Shown here one piece after another: positions 22,955 through 34,658 of a stretch of 64,000 nt of DNA. This DNA is from Macrocystis pyrifera (taxonomy: Eukaryota; Sar; Phaeophyceae; Laminariales; Laminariaceae). Position 1 is the first letter of the stretch, and every line of letters starts with the position of its first letter. Position numbers and translations under genes: made by a program. The notes below the pieces were generated by a model. That model made no database searches, was not told the origin of the DNA, and was given only the letters and a program-made list of their open reading frames with translations. The DNA lies in contig JASSKH010000002.1 in assembly GCA_031763025.1 (NCBI GenBank), forward strand, positions 1,976,929 to 2,040,928, given 5' to 3'.

Positions 22955-24628
22955 TTGGGCGGGAGGGCCTCGTCGTGTCTCCGGGTTCCGTTTCCTTCGG
23001 GGACAAAGGTAATTTGGGGGGTGTGTGAACTGTACTTGCCTAGTGATCTATCGGGTACCTTGCATTGGCGTGTTGAGGTTAAGTCGTGGCTTGCCGCGAA
23101 GGCTAGCGTAGCACAGTCCTTGTCGAGGGTAGGTTATGCGAGCCTCGATCAGATCGCTGGCGTAGGTACTTTTTAGCGTCGGTTTCAGGGTAGCATCGCT
23201 TCTTTTGTGGCCGCCGTTGGGCCGTTTCATCTTGCTCCGCATATATGCCCGGATACCGTGCGTCAATGGTTTGGGACCATCAAGCAGTTCCCGGCGATTA
23301 CTCCGCTGCTCGGCATGCTGTCTCCATGCTCGCCGGTTTGCGTTGCCCATGGGGGGGATTTAACTACTGAGTACGGTAATCACTCTAGCGCTCTCCCGCA
23401 CGAGGGTGCTATTCTTGAGAAGGTTCGTGCGGACGTGGCTTTTGGGCGTGCCCTGGTTTTTTATTTGGGTTCCGCGGCTGATATTCGGGGGCTGCGTATT
23501 TCATCCTTGGCTGTCGTTCAGAATCCCACATTTCGTATCGTTCATGATCTCACCTTTGCTCACGCGGGCGGTCGGACCATCGTTAACAGTGACACAATTT
23601 GTGCTTCGGCCAGGAATTGCGAACTCGGCAGCGTGCTTCGCAATGTGCCTATGCGGGTTTTATTGTTGCGTCAGGAACACGTTAGGAACGCTCGGATAGT
23701 TTTGTGTCTGGTAGACGTCAAAGACACGTCTCGGCAGGTTCCGGTGGACCCTGCGGGGCGCCCGTCTTTGGGTATAAAGCCGGCGGTCACGTTGTTGTGG
23801 ACTTGTGTTTGCAGTTGGGGTGGCGTAACAGCCCCGGGTTCTGGGGTCTGGTTGCGTTACGTCTCGAACATTCTCACACTCGTTCCACGTTCCGAAACGC
23901 AGTCGTGTCTCGACAAGGGGCGGCTGCCGTCGCGCACGTCGTCGTCGCCCCTCCGCGGGGCGGGCGGTTCGTGCCGCTCCCGGGGGATTGTAAGCCCGTG
24001 CCTGGCGCGGGGGGTAATACCGGGAGATGTTTTTTCGTACGGTATTACGTCGACGACGGCATCCTCGTTGAGCTGCAATGGTGGCTGAACGGCCGCCGCT
24101 GCCAGCGAGCGGTGCAGTCGCTCGCGTCGGACCACTTTCGCCTGCTGGGCGAACGTGGGGCATCTGATCCTCCACTCTTGTCTAGCCGTAAAATCACTAA
24201 TTGGGACACCCGTTTGCAGGTCTTGGGTTGGAAGATTGACACTGAATCCATCACGGTGACGCTGCCGCCGCATAAGCGAGGCAAGCTGCGGGGTCTTCTC
24301 GCGGAGTGGCCGGCATCTCGGGCCTCCTCTTCTGCGAAGCAGGTGTCGCAGCTATTAATAGTAGGGTTTCTCATGTACGTATCGTTCGCCTTCCGTCCGG
24401 GGTCGTTCTTCGTGCAGCGCATGTTGGCCCCGGTGGGGATGCCGCGCATCACCGCCGGCGCTGACTATGCATGCCGTCCCGCCAACACTGGGCGTCAAGT
24501 CGTATTCGGGCCCAAGTTCCACGGGGACCTCGAGTTCTGGCGATGGTTCGTTGCTGAGGGGCTCGCCGCGCGGGGGAGTAGCTTGTCGGCTCCGTTGTAC
24601 CACTTGCTGGAGCGCCCGCCCACTGTAC
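22955..24628 (+). pseudogene. Reverse transcriptase (YVDD type)
   Basis: The frame starting near 22,955 has a TAG at 23,174-23,176 and continues through FRIVHDLTF (about 23,527) and CLVDVKDTSRQVPVDPAG to about 23,760. It then shifts to the frame 23,704-24,628, which carries VVDLCLQLGWRNSPGFWG, the catalytic YYVDDG at 24,043-24,060 and the thumb region LGWKIDTESITVTLPPHKR. Catalytic residues are intact in that frame. The product would copy the element's RNA. Confidence 0.8.
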
Positions 24629-24629
24629 T

Positions 24630-25225
24630 CTGTTTTCGGATGCTTCCAACACGGCCGTCGGGGGTTTCTGCCTCGAACCTGGCATTTACTGGCTATCTGA
24701 GCTCGATCCCGCCGAACCGTCTCGTTTCTGCGGCTCGAGTAAGGCCGTCGCCGGCGACAACGATATTTCTATCAACGTCGTTGAACTGTTGGGAATGGTG
24801 GTGTCGGCGTGGGTCCTGGTGTCTCCGTGCGCTGAGCGCCCGTCCGCGACGGGCGACTGCGTGTTGTTGCGTGGGGACAATGAAGCCGCCGTGGAGTGGG
24901 TGCCGCGGTGTCGTGGGGGTAAGAAGCCCCGGTCTGGTTCGTTGATGCGCCTCCTCGGGGCGCGGGAATGGTCCTCGGGTTGGCATTTTGACTCGAAACG
25001 CGTGCGGGGTATTTTTAATGCCGCCGCTGATTGTATCTCACGCTGGGATCGCGACCTTAGTCCCGTAACATGCTCTGCGTGCCCCGTGATGTTCCGTGGC
25101 AGGTCCAGGACTTGGGGGAGGCCGGGACGTCTCTCTGTACTTCGGTGTTGGCCTCGAGCTCATGCGCAACGAGGTTGCGGTCTCGTCTGAACAGACTTTT
25201 CTGGGGCATTTTGGCGCCTGGGTAG
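24630..25225 (+). pseudogene. RNase H and C-terminal extension of the RT protein
   Basis: After a frame change near 24,628 the sequence reads LFSDASNTAVGGF, INVVELLGMV, LLRGDNEAAVEW and FNAAADCISRWDRD, the acidic and histidine blocks of a retroelement RNase H. A second frame change near 25,040 leads into PWQVQDLGEAGTSLC and ends at a TAG (25,223-25,225). The adjacent frame also stays open (25,096-25,575) and may hold the start of a further ORF, but it soon runs into sequence with no recognisable domain. Confidence 0.75.
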
Positions 25226-28200
25226 ACAGAACGAGGACCAAGAAAAAGAACGGCACAACGCCTGTACTTAAGGCACTTTTTGCTGGGATATATCATGAAA
25301 ATTCTGACTACCGCCAAGAAGCCCCAATCACACACGAGTTTTGTAGGGATTTTGTTGGGACAAGCGTCGGTAATTGGCACCACAGTCGCGCCGTTTTTGT
25401 CAAACGAGACGAGAGGCGGTGCGCGCGAAGAAGAGAGAGACACCTGTTACAGCTCGTAAGCGAAGACAATCGACGCAGCAGAGGGCGCCCCCAACACCAT
25501 GCCTGTGTGGCGGTTTCTCCACCCTGTAGTATGTGCCTTGTTGTGTGTCTCGGAGCCTGCGCTCTGTCTCTGTGAGAGGGTAGAAAGTCGGGGCCTGCGC
25601 AGCCTGCTGTCCCTTTACGTAATTTCATGCGCCCAGAGGCTACAGGCGCAAGTTTTGAGTGCCTGCGCGTGGGCAGACCACAGCGACACCTGCAGCAGAC
25701 TACAACACCAGCAGCAGTAACTTGGTCTCCGTCGATATGAGCTCTGGCCCTGGCCTGCAGCAGCGGACCAACCCCGTGCGTCCAGTGGCTAGGACGCGTT
25801 TCCCGTCAAATTTTCAACAGCAGCAGTGCAGCAGAACTATTCCCACACTGTCCACAATTTACCATGGTAAGAGAGTTTCGATACTCGTATTATTCGCTAA
25901 ACATTCGTTATATTTCCGGAGACGTTGGTAGGACCAGCACCACAATCTCCGGAAATGGAAGAAATTGTCGGTGCTGATATTAATAACCAAAGGATTTATG
26001 CATTATCGGTGAAGACTTTCAGGAGGTCAGCCGGAACTTCATAGGGCCACCACGAAGTAGAGTTCGCCATCGTTCGGGTTGCTTATTTCGCCCAGAGCGC
26101 AGACGGGGCACGTTGATCAGCAACTTGCAAGGGCGCCGGACCTTGAGCGCGTCGTCGATATTGGAGTGAAATATCGCCGAATTGGTGTTTCAATATGCGT
26201 TCCCGAATTTAACTAATCTTCCGCGACAATCGGCCTTCCTCGGTCATGACCTACTGCGAAACACGCACCGTCTTCCCTTCCACATCCACGCTCCAAGGCG
26301 ATTGCCTTCTGACCTGTATTCCTTTCGAGTTGAGGGCCGTTTTCGTAAATATCCCTATGCACGCCTTCTTCCCTGGCGCGTTCTAGCTGCTTCTGCTGCC
26401 TCTAAACGCCAGCCCACTTGGGCTCGTCGTACCGACGAGCCTGGTACGAACCGAAGAGTTAGCAAGTGACACCGACTCTGGATCTTGAAAAATATTAGAT
26501 TTGTATATATTAACTCTTGTGCGAGTTCACGCGCGCGGTTGTTCATAGAGGCGGTAGGGTAAGCCGAGGTCACACACTCTTGACAACCACCAAGGGCTAA
26601 GCAATGCTTTTAAGGTCGACAACTACAGTTGCAGCACGCAGTAGCATGCTAGCTACTTTTAATGGCATACCAGGACAACATTGTTAAGGGTGAAATAGTG
26701 TTGTTATGGTCCGATGGGTCCTATTCACTCAGATCCTTATTTAGGCACGTTGGGCATTGCGATGGGCAGGTCACTTTGTTGAATTTTGTCCCAAGCTAAA
26801 GGTCCTGTTTGCATTATGAAAAGCGGAACATGTTGTGGCTCCCACGTGCCTTTCTACGGGGTGAAAGTCGGCCTAGAGTGACGACACGACGCACGAAGAG
26901 TGACGTATAATATGTCATGCTTGTGCGCATACCGTCTAGATCAACCACACGCTGCAGTAAGACGGACCGTACGGTTGATGTCTTGCGAAACGTGGATATA
27001 CTTGGTTAGGTATATATGCGTATACTGCTGTAGGGTTATTGATAGCTCGTTTTATTCGAGGGGTGGCCCCAGACACATGACACTAGAATATACCGACGTG
27101 CCTTGAAAAGGGTGACCTTTTATTATGTACCAGAGACGCCGAATTATGACGATTCTGAACTTGATGCGTAACGTACACAAACTTAGGCGGAAGACGTGCG
27201 CGGGGCTTTTTCGGGGCCTTTTAAACGGTAATGCCTGAACGTGGGGTGCCTTGACGAAAGCCAAGTACCATTAACAGACCCTCTTGTAAAACGCGTTTGG
27301 TTGGGGGAGAATTCGTACTGTGATCATGATGCTATAGGGTATATACACCCGTCACCTGGTAAGATAGGTACGTTAATATCGGGCCGACGTACTCTTTGAT
27401 AACACCGAACACAAGGCGACACAACAGTTGCAAACACATAACATAGTATAGCGGGCGGACATCTTGACAATTTTGCATACATCTGCGCCGACTTCGGTCG
27501 CACGAGCTCTGGAACGGACTACCAAGCAAGCTCTCCGCGGGTGTAGTCGAAGAAGACGGGCACGGCAGGGGCCGAAACGAACGAAACCGTCGATGTCGCG
27601 ACAATAAAAGGCCTTCGATGCGTGGACACCTTTGGAATTATAGCACGCAGCTGGGTATGGTACCTAAGTTCATTATACATTGAACGTTTCTACTTGCTAA
27701 GGAACTTGTTCTTTTTTCCGTGTAACATTATTCCGGCCAATGAGAGTTTCAAAGCTACTTTCTAGGAGTGCTCCCGACCTGTAACCATACTACTGCGACT
27801 GTATAGAGCAACAATGTCTATAAAGATCTGTAATCATGGAGTACAATAAACCACTTGTAAGTGGAGATACCAATGTTGAATGACTGTGATCCACCCGCGC
27901 CCTTTTTCTAGTGTTGCGGTATATCCACCCTCTGTTGCAGCGTTTTGTTTTCTAGAAGAGCGTCCCCTATGTACACCCAGAACTCGTAATCGTCTGCCTG
28001 GATGATAGTAATCTCACCTCTTCGTCCAGAAGACATCCGGCGAGCAAGAACTTAAGAAATATATAAACTATAACTTCCAATAATCCGTGAATCTCCTGGT
28101 GCGAGTAGCCTGCGCAGAGCCTGGGGCGACCAGCATGCCAGTAATCGATCTGTATATCCTTAGACTATTGCCGTATACAATCACACTACGGAATAAGAGG

Positions 28201-28820
28201 CGACCTGAGTTATTGTTTGTTCTTCAATCGAGCTTATCTTGCTCACTGCTTGGAGACATGATATTGTACTTAAAATATTCGTTTCGTGTATTTCACACAA
28301 TCCCAGGAACGTGCCATGATCGTCTACGGCGACACGTTGAAGCTTATGCCTTGGCATCTGTTCCTCCAAGCGTCTTCGATAGACCGGCCGCCGCAGGCGT
28401 CCGATTTCAATTTTAGTCGTAGAAAAAACGTTTGCCGAATCGATCGACGTCTGTCAGCAATCCTGTGACTACCATACTATACTACTCGCATGTGAAATAG
28501 TACGCTCAAAGTCCACGCGGCGCACGCTTACGCAGGTGCTTTACGGGGACTAGTCGTATTCAATCATCCCTGTCATGCCTCACATTCAATCGACGTTCAG
28601 CCAATGTGCCGGACCCATGATGTCCTAAAGAAATTGTTCTGTTCGTTTCCCAACCCTATTGATTTACAGATATATATATAATATACAAGGCTTTCCTTCG
28701 GAGTGGGCATTCCGTCGTTTCGTGTACATATAATTGCAATTAATTGGCGACATAGCCCAAAGCCAACCAAACTAAATGTATTTGTGTAAGAAACGGTGAA
28801 GGATGTAATAATCGCGTTTA
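25226..28820. other. Non-coding region
   Basis: No convincing coding sequence. The longest frames (25,096-25,575 +, 26,182-26,469 +, 28,087-28,416 +) lack family resemblance and codon-like bias. A CAG-rich patch occurs at about 25,690-25,840. Confidence 0.4.
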
Positions 28821-28821
28821 T

Positions 28822-29410
28822 TTATGAATGTAATGTGAAACGTAAGATCGGGTAACGCAAGAGTAAGAATGACATTCGTCTAGTAACAAGAATAACATCT
28901 TTCATCAGTGTGGGGAGAGAGTGGATTAGTGCTTGGCATGTGGATGATATACAACATACAGGCTGTTGTTTAAAGGAAGGTTTGGGACAGGAGAGAAAGC
29001 AGCAGTGCCGGCAACGACAACGGTTATGGAAATGTTGTATAGTTGCTGGGCGGCCGCGATTTCGATGTAGCCAGCATAGGAGTTTGGATGAGACATGATA
29101 CATATGTAAATAGTCTTCCAGGACGCTGTAGTAACGGGGCGGGAGGCCCAGAATGTGGATCTGTTTGCTGTTGAACCCGTTGGATATGTGTAGGAAGAAA
29201 TAATCGTGGTTCTGGGAAATGTGGGAAACAATTTGTTTCCTTTCGTTCGTCCTGGATCGCGACATCTGCTTGGCGTACGAGTACTGCTTCGGAATTCCGC
29301 GAAGCCCTGGAGCAGGCGAAATGGAAGGGAGTTTTTTTGCGCTTGATGACGATGTCTCCGTCTTTGGTGGTGGAGTCCGTCAGGCGGCAGTTGTAGCACT
29401 TGCCACGGAC
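28822..29410 (-). CDS. Candidate 3' exon, cysteine-containing protein
   Basis: On the minus strand a strong acceptor (C-rich tract, then ttacttcgaccag) ends at 29,411. The sequence after it reads VRGKCYNCRLTDSTTKDGD, a CX2C start with a later FHFAC, up to a run of seven A (plus-strand T run 29,332-29,338). Beyond it the coding-like text moves to another frame: PKQYSYAKQMSRSRTNERKQ, then FFLHISNGFNSKQIHILGLP to about 29,090. That frame stays open to 28,822. The switch at the homopolymer may be an indel. I do not recognise the family, and the link to the exon at 31.3-31.7 kb is only by strand and cysteine content. Confidence 0.4.
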
Positions 29411-29539
29411 CTGGTCGAAGTAAACATATAGGGTGCGCGTGGCGGGAGTGGCGTGCAGGGAATGGGGGGAGGGGGGGGGGGGCAGAGTTCATTATTTGTA
29501 CTACTCTACAGCGGCACAACAGCAGCACGTATTCGCTTG

Positions 29540-30975
29540 CTATACGACGGCAGCAGCAGCAGCAGCAGAAGCAGCAAGTACGTAATTTTATTGACGATAC
29601 AGAAATATGTAGACACACAAGTGCAGTACAGTACACACACAAAATCACGTCCAGCATGATGTACGGCAACAACGCAGCAGCACCACAAAAAAAATCATTG
29701 ACGATACAGAAATTTATACACACGCACAAGTTTAAGTGTAATAGACACACAAATCATGTCCAGTATGATGTACGGCAACAACGCAGCAGCGCCACAAAAC
29801 GACCAGGAAACACAATTATCCGAGTACATACAAACATTCAGTGAATATTGCGGCAACACTAAAAGCAGAGCAGCAGCAGCAGCAGCAGAAGCAGCAACGG
29901 ATCGCCATAGCGTTGGCAACAGCAGCATAGCAACGATATGAAAATAAGGGAGAAAAAAAGTATGTACCCCGAGGCCGTCCGAAAAGTATTTTTGGTACCT
30001 CCCTATAGACCCAACTCCGCATGCTGTACGGCAACAACGCAGCAGCAGCACAGCAACAATACGAAATACGAGAAAAAGTAGTACGCACGCAAAATGCAGG
30101 AGCAAAACGACCAAAATTTTTTTAACGTATCAAAAAAACCATTTGGGTACAAAAATGGCCAATAAAAACAATAATCCGCGTTGGCAGCGGCAGCATACTC
30201 GTAGCAACGATATGAAAATAAGGAAGAAAAAAAGTATGTACCCTGGTATGCCGCAATCGCAAAACCTACGGAATTTCATTGACGATACCGAAATATGTAC
30301 ACACACAAAAGTGCAGCATGATGTACGGCAACAACGCAGCAGCACCACAGCAGCAGCATAGCAACGATATATATGGAAATAACCAAGCCAAAAAAAAACG
30401 AGAAAAGCAGTACGTACGCAAAATGCAGGAGCAAAACGACAAAAATATTTTTTCACGTATCAAAAGGAACCTTTTGAGTACAAAAACGACCAAGAAAAAC
30501 AGTCATCCGAGTACATACGAACATTCAGTGGATATTGCGGCAGCATTAGCAGCAGCAGCAGCAGAAGCAGCCACTGCATTAGCAGCAGCAGAAGCTGCAA
30601 CGAATCGCCGCAGCGTTGGCAGCGTTGGCAGCGTTGGCAGCAGCAGCAGCACCAGCACCAGCAGCACCAGCAGCATAGCAACGATATGAAAATAAGGAAG
30701 AAAAAAAGCATGTACCCTGGTATGCCGCCATCGCAAAACCTACGGAATTGACGATCCGAAAATATGTACGCTTCCAGCATGATGCGCGGCAACAACGCAG
30801 CAGCACGACATACAGCAGCAGCACTTGCACAGGAGCAGCAGGTGCACAGCACGGCAACAACGCAGCAGCACTACAGCAGCAGCGAGTGCACAGGAGAAGC
30901 AGGTGCACAGCAGCAGCAGCACTCATGGCGTGGCGCTGACAGCAGCAGCAGCAGCGGCAGCCGAAAACGAGCAAA
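29540..30975. repeat. Composite minisatellite with CAG tracts
   Basis: The array is built from recurring modules. One is atgatgtacggcaacaacgc or close variants (about 29,656, 29,764, 30,021, 30,318, 30,778 and 30,846), followed by gcagca. Another is ttgacgatacagaaatatgt or variants (about 29,593, 29,698, 30,279, 30,748). A third is gcaacgatatgaaaataagg or variants (about 29,930, 30,205, 30,680). CAG/GCA runs lie between them. Frames are open on both strands because of the triplet content, but no protein is supported. Confidence 0.75.
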
Positions 30976-31324
30976 AAATGAGTACGTGGGGTCACCAAAA
31001 CGTGTACACACAGAAATCGTGTGCATGCACCGAAAATGCACCACAGTAGCAGCAGCACTCACGTCGTTCCGTGCAGCGGTGACGGCGACAGCTGAATCCT
31101 CCGTTCCTTCGTTCACGTCCCGCAAACAGTTGTGCATGTGCGCGTTCGCGTGCACTCTGTGTAAGAGGAGCCGACGCAACGCACGAAGGGGAAAGAACGA
31201 GCATGGATGAGTAAAAAATAAAAATAAACGCTTTGACGTAGGATTGTATGCAAAAAGGCAATTGAAAACCCCAAACAAACGTACTGGCAACATACAGCAT
31301 GCACAATAGACGTAAGACACTCAC

Positions 31325-31703
31325 CACTGTTAGCAGTCTCGAGGGAGTACGTTACGAGACAGTCCCTTCCTTGATCGGGCGAGCACAGAACTCGCAGTTG
31401 GTTGCCCTGTCAGGATGATTCCGCCACCACGCACGTGAGATCCTTGCAGGTGGCGAAGGCCACGTTTTTGCCACCGGGCGCGGAGTTCTTGACCAAGTGC
31501 TGGTCCGTGCACTGGTCGCAAACAACAGCCGGCACCAGGTCGGTCTTTGTCGTTGCCGCTCTCTTGCCAGAGGGCGAGGACCACGCGCCTCTCGACGAGG
31601 GGGAGGTGAGCTTAGGGGGCGTGGAGAAGGGAGAGGCGGGGGTTGCAGCACCAGCAGGTTCGCCACCGACAGCATCAGCTTGGCCGCCGACAGCTGCACC
31701 TAT
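31325..31703 (-). CDS. Candidate exon, Cys-rich, with an in-frame TGA
   Basis: Minus-strand stretch bounded by a possible acceptor (ggcatag, 31,704-31,705) and a consensus donor (ACAGTG|gtgagt, 31,324). The frame reads a Pro/Ser/Ala-rich start, then VVCDQCTDQHLVKNSAPGGK, VAFATCKDLTCVV and AESS. It then meets a TGA (31,410-31,412) and stays open through LRVLCSPDQGRDC to the donor. Cys pairs spaced CX2C and CX5C suggest zinc binding. The overlapping frame after the TGA also holds a CEFC motif, so an indel is an alternative. The TGA could be decay, error or, less likely, selenocysteine. The protein is not recognised. Confidence 0.4.
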
Positions 31704-31789
31704 CTATGCCGTTCGTCGAAGACGAGACGCCTCTTTTAGGCGCCGTGCGAAGAGCTGTCTATTGGTTGGCAGTTTGCGGAAGAAGAAAG

Positions 31790-31935
31790 AAGAGAAGGTT
31801 GTTTGGCTGTTTGGCGAAGAACAAAGAAAGGTTGTTTGGCTGTTCGGCTGTTTCAAAGAAGGAAGAAAGGTTGTTTGGCTGTTCGGCTGTTTCAAAGAAG
31901 AAGGGCTGTTTGCGAAGAGCTGTCTATCAGTCGGT
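31790..31935 (+). repeat. Short tandem repeat, about 41-bp unit
   Basis: Three to four copies of a unit containing aggttgtttggctgttcggc and tttcaaagaagga, ending in a shorter variant. All frames through it stay open, giving repetitive translations that are not evidence of a gene. Confidence 0.7.
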
Positions 31936-31939
31936 CTGT

Positions 31940-32820
31940 CTGCCAAGAGCTAGCAAGTGACAACGACCTCAAAAATCGTAATTATAGTTGTATTTATATA
32001 CGTTTACTTTCTGTCACGTTCGCTGCCAACTAGATCGACGATCGCTTTGAACGATATCTAGTAATACGTGGCTTTTGCGAAAGTGCTAGACAAGAGTTGT
32101 ATGAAAATGGCCCCGCCGTGTGCGGGATCTTGGTCTCTACAGCTTTTTCGTTGTTAGTTGTATCAATATATTTTAAAGCCATACGTTGGTCTCTACAACC
32201 TTTTCTTTTTCAGCTGCACCAATATCGTTTAAAGCAATACGTACATACGTGTTTGCCAAGTGTGTGATATCAGTTGTTACTTGGGAGAAATGAAGCTTGT
32301 ATGTGTAAAATACATGAACGTGAAAAACTCTTCATTTTAAGCATCCATGGTACACCCCTGAGCAATCGCTCCTTACATTTGAACGACACAGGTCGTATTC
32401 CCGGGGGGTTAAGCAAGCTTCGTGACTCCAAGGAGCCGCACGTCTCGGGCAACAAACTAAAAGATTTGATTCAGTATTGGTGGAATAACTACCGTGGTTT
32501 GTGCTACGTACATTGTATGTTGCCTATGACGATGAAAGCACCCGGAACTGATTCTAACTCAACGACCTCTCCGAACTATAAGGTGGGCATAAAGTGATGA
32601 GGTTCATCTTTTGAAACATGAACGACATCTACCACGACGGTAACCCAGTACTCCGGGCTTCTTCGGACGTGATGTTGCTGTTCTGTTAAATATTCAACTT
32701 TGTGCACAAAAAATAGGTCCAGTAAATTGAACGCCAAACTACTAACACGTTGCCGAGATTACCGTCCCGGGCATGACGGCATCTGGCGTACGCATGATCG
32801 GATATGCCAAAATGATCGAC
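31940..32820. other. Non-coding stretch upstream of the XKR-like relic
   Basis: It has a few AT-rich segments with repeated phrasing (tggtctctaca at about 32,133 and 32,189; tcgtttaaagc-like at 32,169 and 32,229). A 107-codon frame at 32,274-32,597 has no family resemblance. Confidence 0.35.
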
Positions 32821-32824
32821 ATAT

Positions 32825-34658
32825 GTGGTACTTCTATCAGCATACACAGTGTGTTTCGTACCAAGCCTTTCAACAGATTTGTCACCCGTCGTCTATGATA
32901 TTCCCTCAGGAATCGTTCCGGAGAGCCTACGAAGGCACGAGGGAATCGAGAAGTTCAGATTCGGGCTGCCTCTTGATGGTGGGCTTGCTCTCCCTGCAAT
33001 CGGACCCGGAACGTTAATAATACTGCTTGTATTCGTGGTGTTGGGATTTCTGGACATTGCCACCGATGTATACACTGCAATCACATAATACAGCGACGGC
33101 CACCTATACTGGTTCTCCTTGGTGTTGCTATTTGCCATTGTGCCTACCTAGGTTGTCGCCGCCTTCTTTCTTCCGCACGAATCATGGTGGTCAAAGCTTA
33201 GGGTAGTAACACACAAGGGCCTATTGTACGAAACAGTAAAGTTAGTTAATCAAGAGTTGTATTCGCCCACACTGGCAATGTTGATGTTGCGGGTAGTAGA
33301 GCCGTTGTTTGAATCGTTACCACAGGCGTTCCTACAGTTGCCTGCGCTGCTCTTGGTCTGGGATGAAACACCTTCTTCGCCTGATACTTTGTTTACTCGG
33401 TTACTGTCAATATCATTTTCTGTATTATCTTTGGCTTATGCAACTACTGACTTGTGTAGCGCAGATGCCTTGTTAGCACGTACCGAACCGGCCGCGTATC
33501 CCGAAGGACGCACACAAACAAATACAAGCTGCATCCAGGAGCTAAAGAATGTACGGTTGGGGGGTTGTTCTTCAGTTCGCTCGAATCTGGGTGGTGCACG
33601 CGGCGTGTTACAGGCGCTGTTTTGGGAACAATGCGTGAATGGTTGGGGGGCATTTGTACATTCTTCGGGCGCCTGTTTAAGACATTCCCTCCGCAGGCTA
33701 CAAGACTTTTATCGAGGATAACGCCTGGCTTCTTGAAACGTTTCCCTACGTTTGTCTCGATTTTCTTCCCTGCTGGATGAAATATGAAGGGGCAAACAAT
33801 GAAGCTGGCCGTCGTGGGAAGTGTTAGCAAGGCGAACTGTTTTTGGCTTTGTTTTGCTTACCACATCATGGAAAATTCCAGTCGATTCCTGCCTTTGGCT
33901 CTAACGGCACTCCCGATGAAAACGTGGACGTTTTTTCTGCTGGTAGTAATGTTGGCGGTCAGATTTTTCATTATTCGCTGGGTGTGTAAACATAATGTGT
34001 CTTGACCGAGTGCTCAACACAGTGATGGCTGCCAGGGTGATATAAGCACACATGTGTGCGCCACCTGCGCGCAACGCGAGAGAGTCACACTCTACGGTGC
34101 TTGGATCTCCTTGTTTCTTATGTCGTTACGATGGAAAATGCGGCTCGTGGCGACATCGTTATTGGACTCAATCTTCGAACAAAAACTGGCTTATACATTC
34201 GCACTGGGTGTTACTCTAGTTGAGTTTGCCGCATGCCTCACAGCGAGCGCCCGACTTTCGGGCGACAGCGACGCTTTGCCGTCAACCGCAGGGGTAATAT
34301 TTGCATACACGCTGCCGTTGGCTTTCTGTTGGGAAAGATGGCCTTGGCTTGGTTGGTAATCATGCCCCAAAACGTAGGGCTGCGTCGAGCCATCGTGGAC
34401 GAACAGCGGGTCGAAACCGGCAGTTCCGGGGAAGGGACAATGAGTCACGCGAGAGCTGAAGATCAGTCGGACCCAACCAACAGTAGTGAGAACGACACGG
34501 AGAGTGGGAGCCTATGGAGTGTTCAGACAAACTGTACCGGGTCAACGGATATTTGGGCAGAGAAAGAATACGAGGCTGCTGATGGCGAGTTGCGGTCTGT
34601 CTTCTTTACGCTAGGTCACGATGATTTAGACGAATCCCAACATATGATCGGTAAGTGA
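32825..34658 (+). pseudogene. XK-related (XKR-like) membrane protein, decayed
   Basis: Multi-pass plasma-membrane protein resembling the XK/XKR family, whose animal members include phospholipid scramblases. One frame (from about 32,825) reads VFVVLGFLDIATDVYTAIT, a TAA (33,086-33,088), YSDGHLYWFSLVLLFAIVP and a TAG (33,149-33,151). It continues through LRVVEPLFESLPQAFLQLPA (33,284 onward) and LLSISFSVLSLAYATTD, matching the ES-x-PQ-x3-LQ and SLA signature of the family. At a six-G run (33,559-33,564) the text moves to a second frame with further hydrophobic segments (33,784-34,005, 34,054-34,330). A third frame (KMALAWLVIMPQ, about 34,335) ends in an acidic tail at 34,658. Two in-frame stops inside conserved segments mean this copy is unlikely to work. 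Introns do not explain the stops. Confidence 0.55.

Larger units (their letters stand above)
21500..25225 (+). mobile_element. Retroelement with CCCH gag, YVDD RT and RNase H (DIRS-like?)
   Basis: The decayed coding order gag-RT-RNase H follows the copia 3' LTR directly. The RT type (YYVDDGILVE, fused to an RNase H with SDAS, ELLG and DNEA motifs) resembles repeat-derived ORFs I associate with oomycetes and brown algae, and DIRS-like elements are my best guess. No tyrosine recombinase domain is recognisable after 25,225, and no LTR or split terminal repeat was found, so the class is inferred. The 5' end is missing at the copia junction and at least four frame breaks are present. Confidence 0.65.

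Noticed and set aside
29540-31200. Long open frames of Leu/Cys or Ala/Gln runs on both strands
   Set aside because: They follow CAG/CTG repeats and are open in several frames at once; no domain or splice signal supports a protein.
33086-33151. Reassigned stop codons
   Set aside because: TAA also closes the basic C-terminal frame of the SSRP1 last exon, and the interrupted genes also show frameshifts, so decay or sequence error is simpler.
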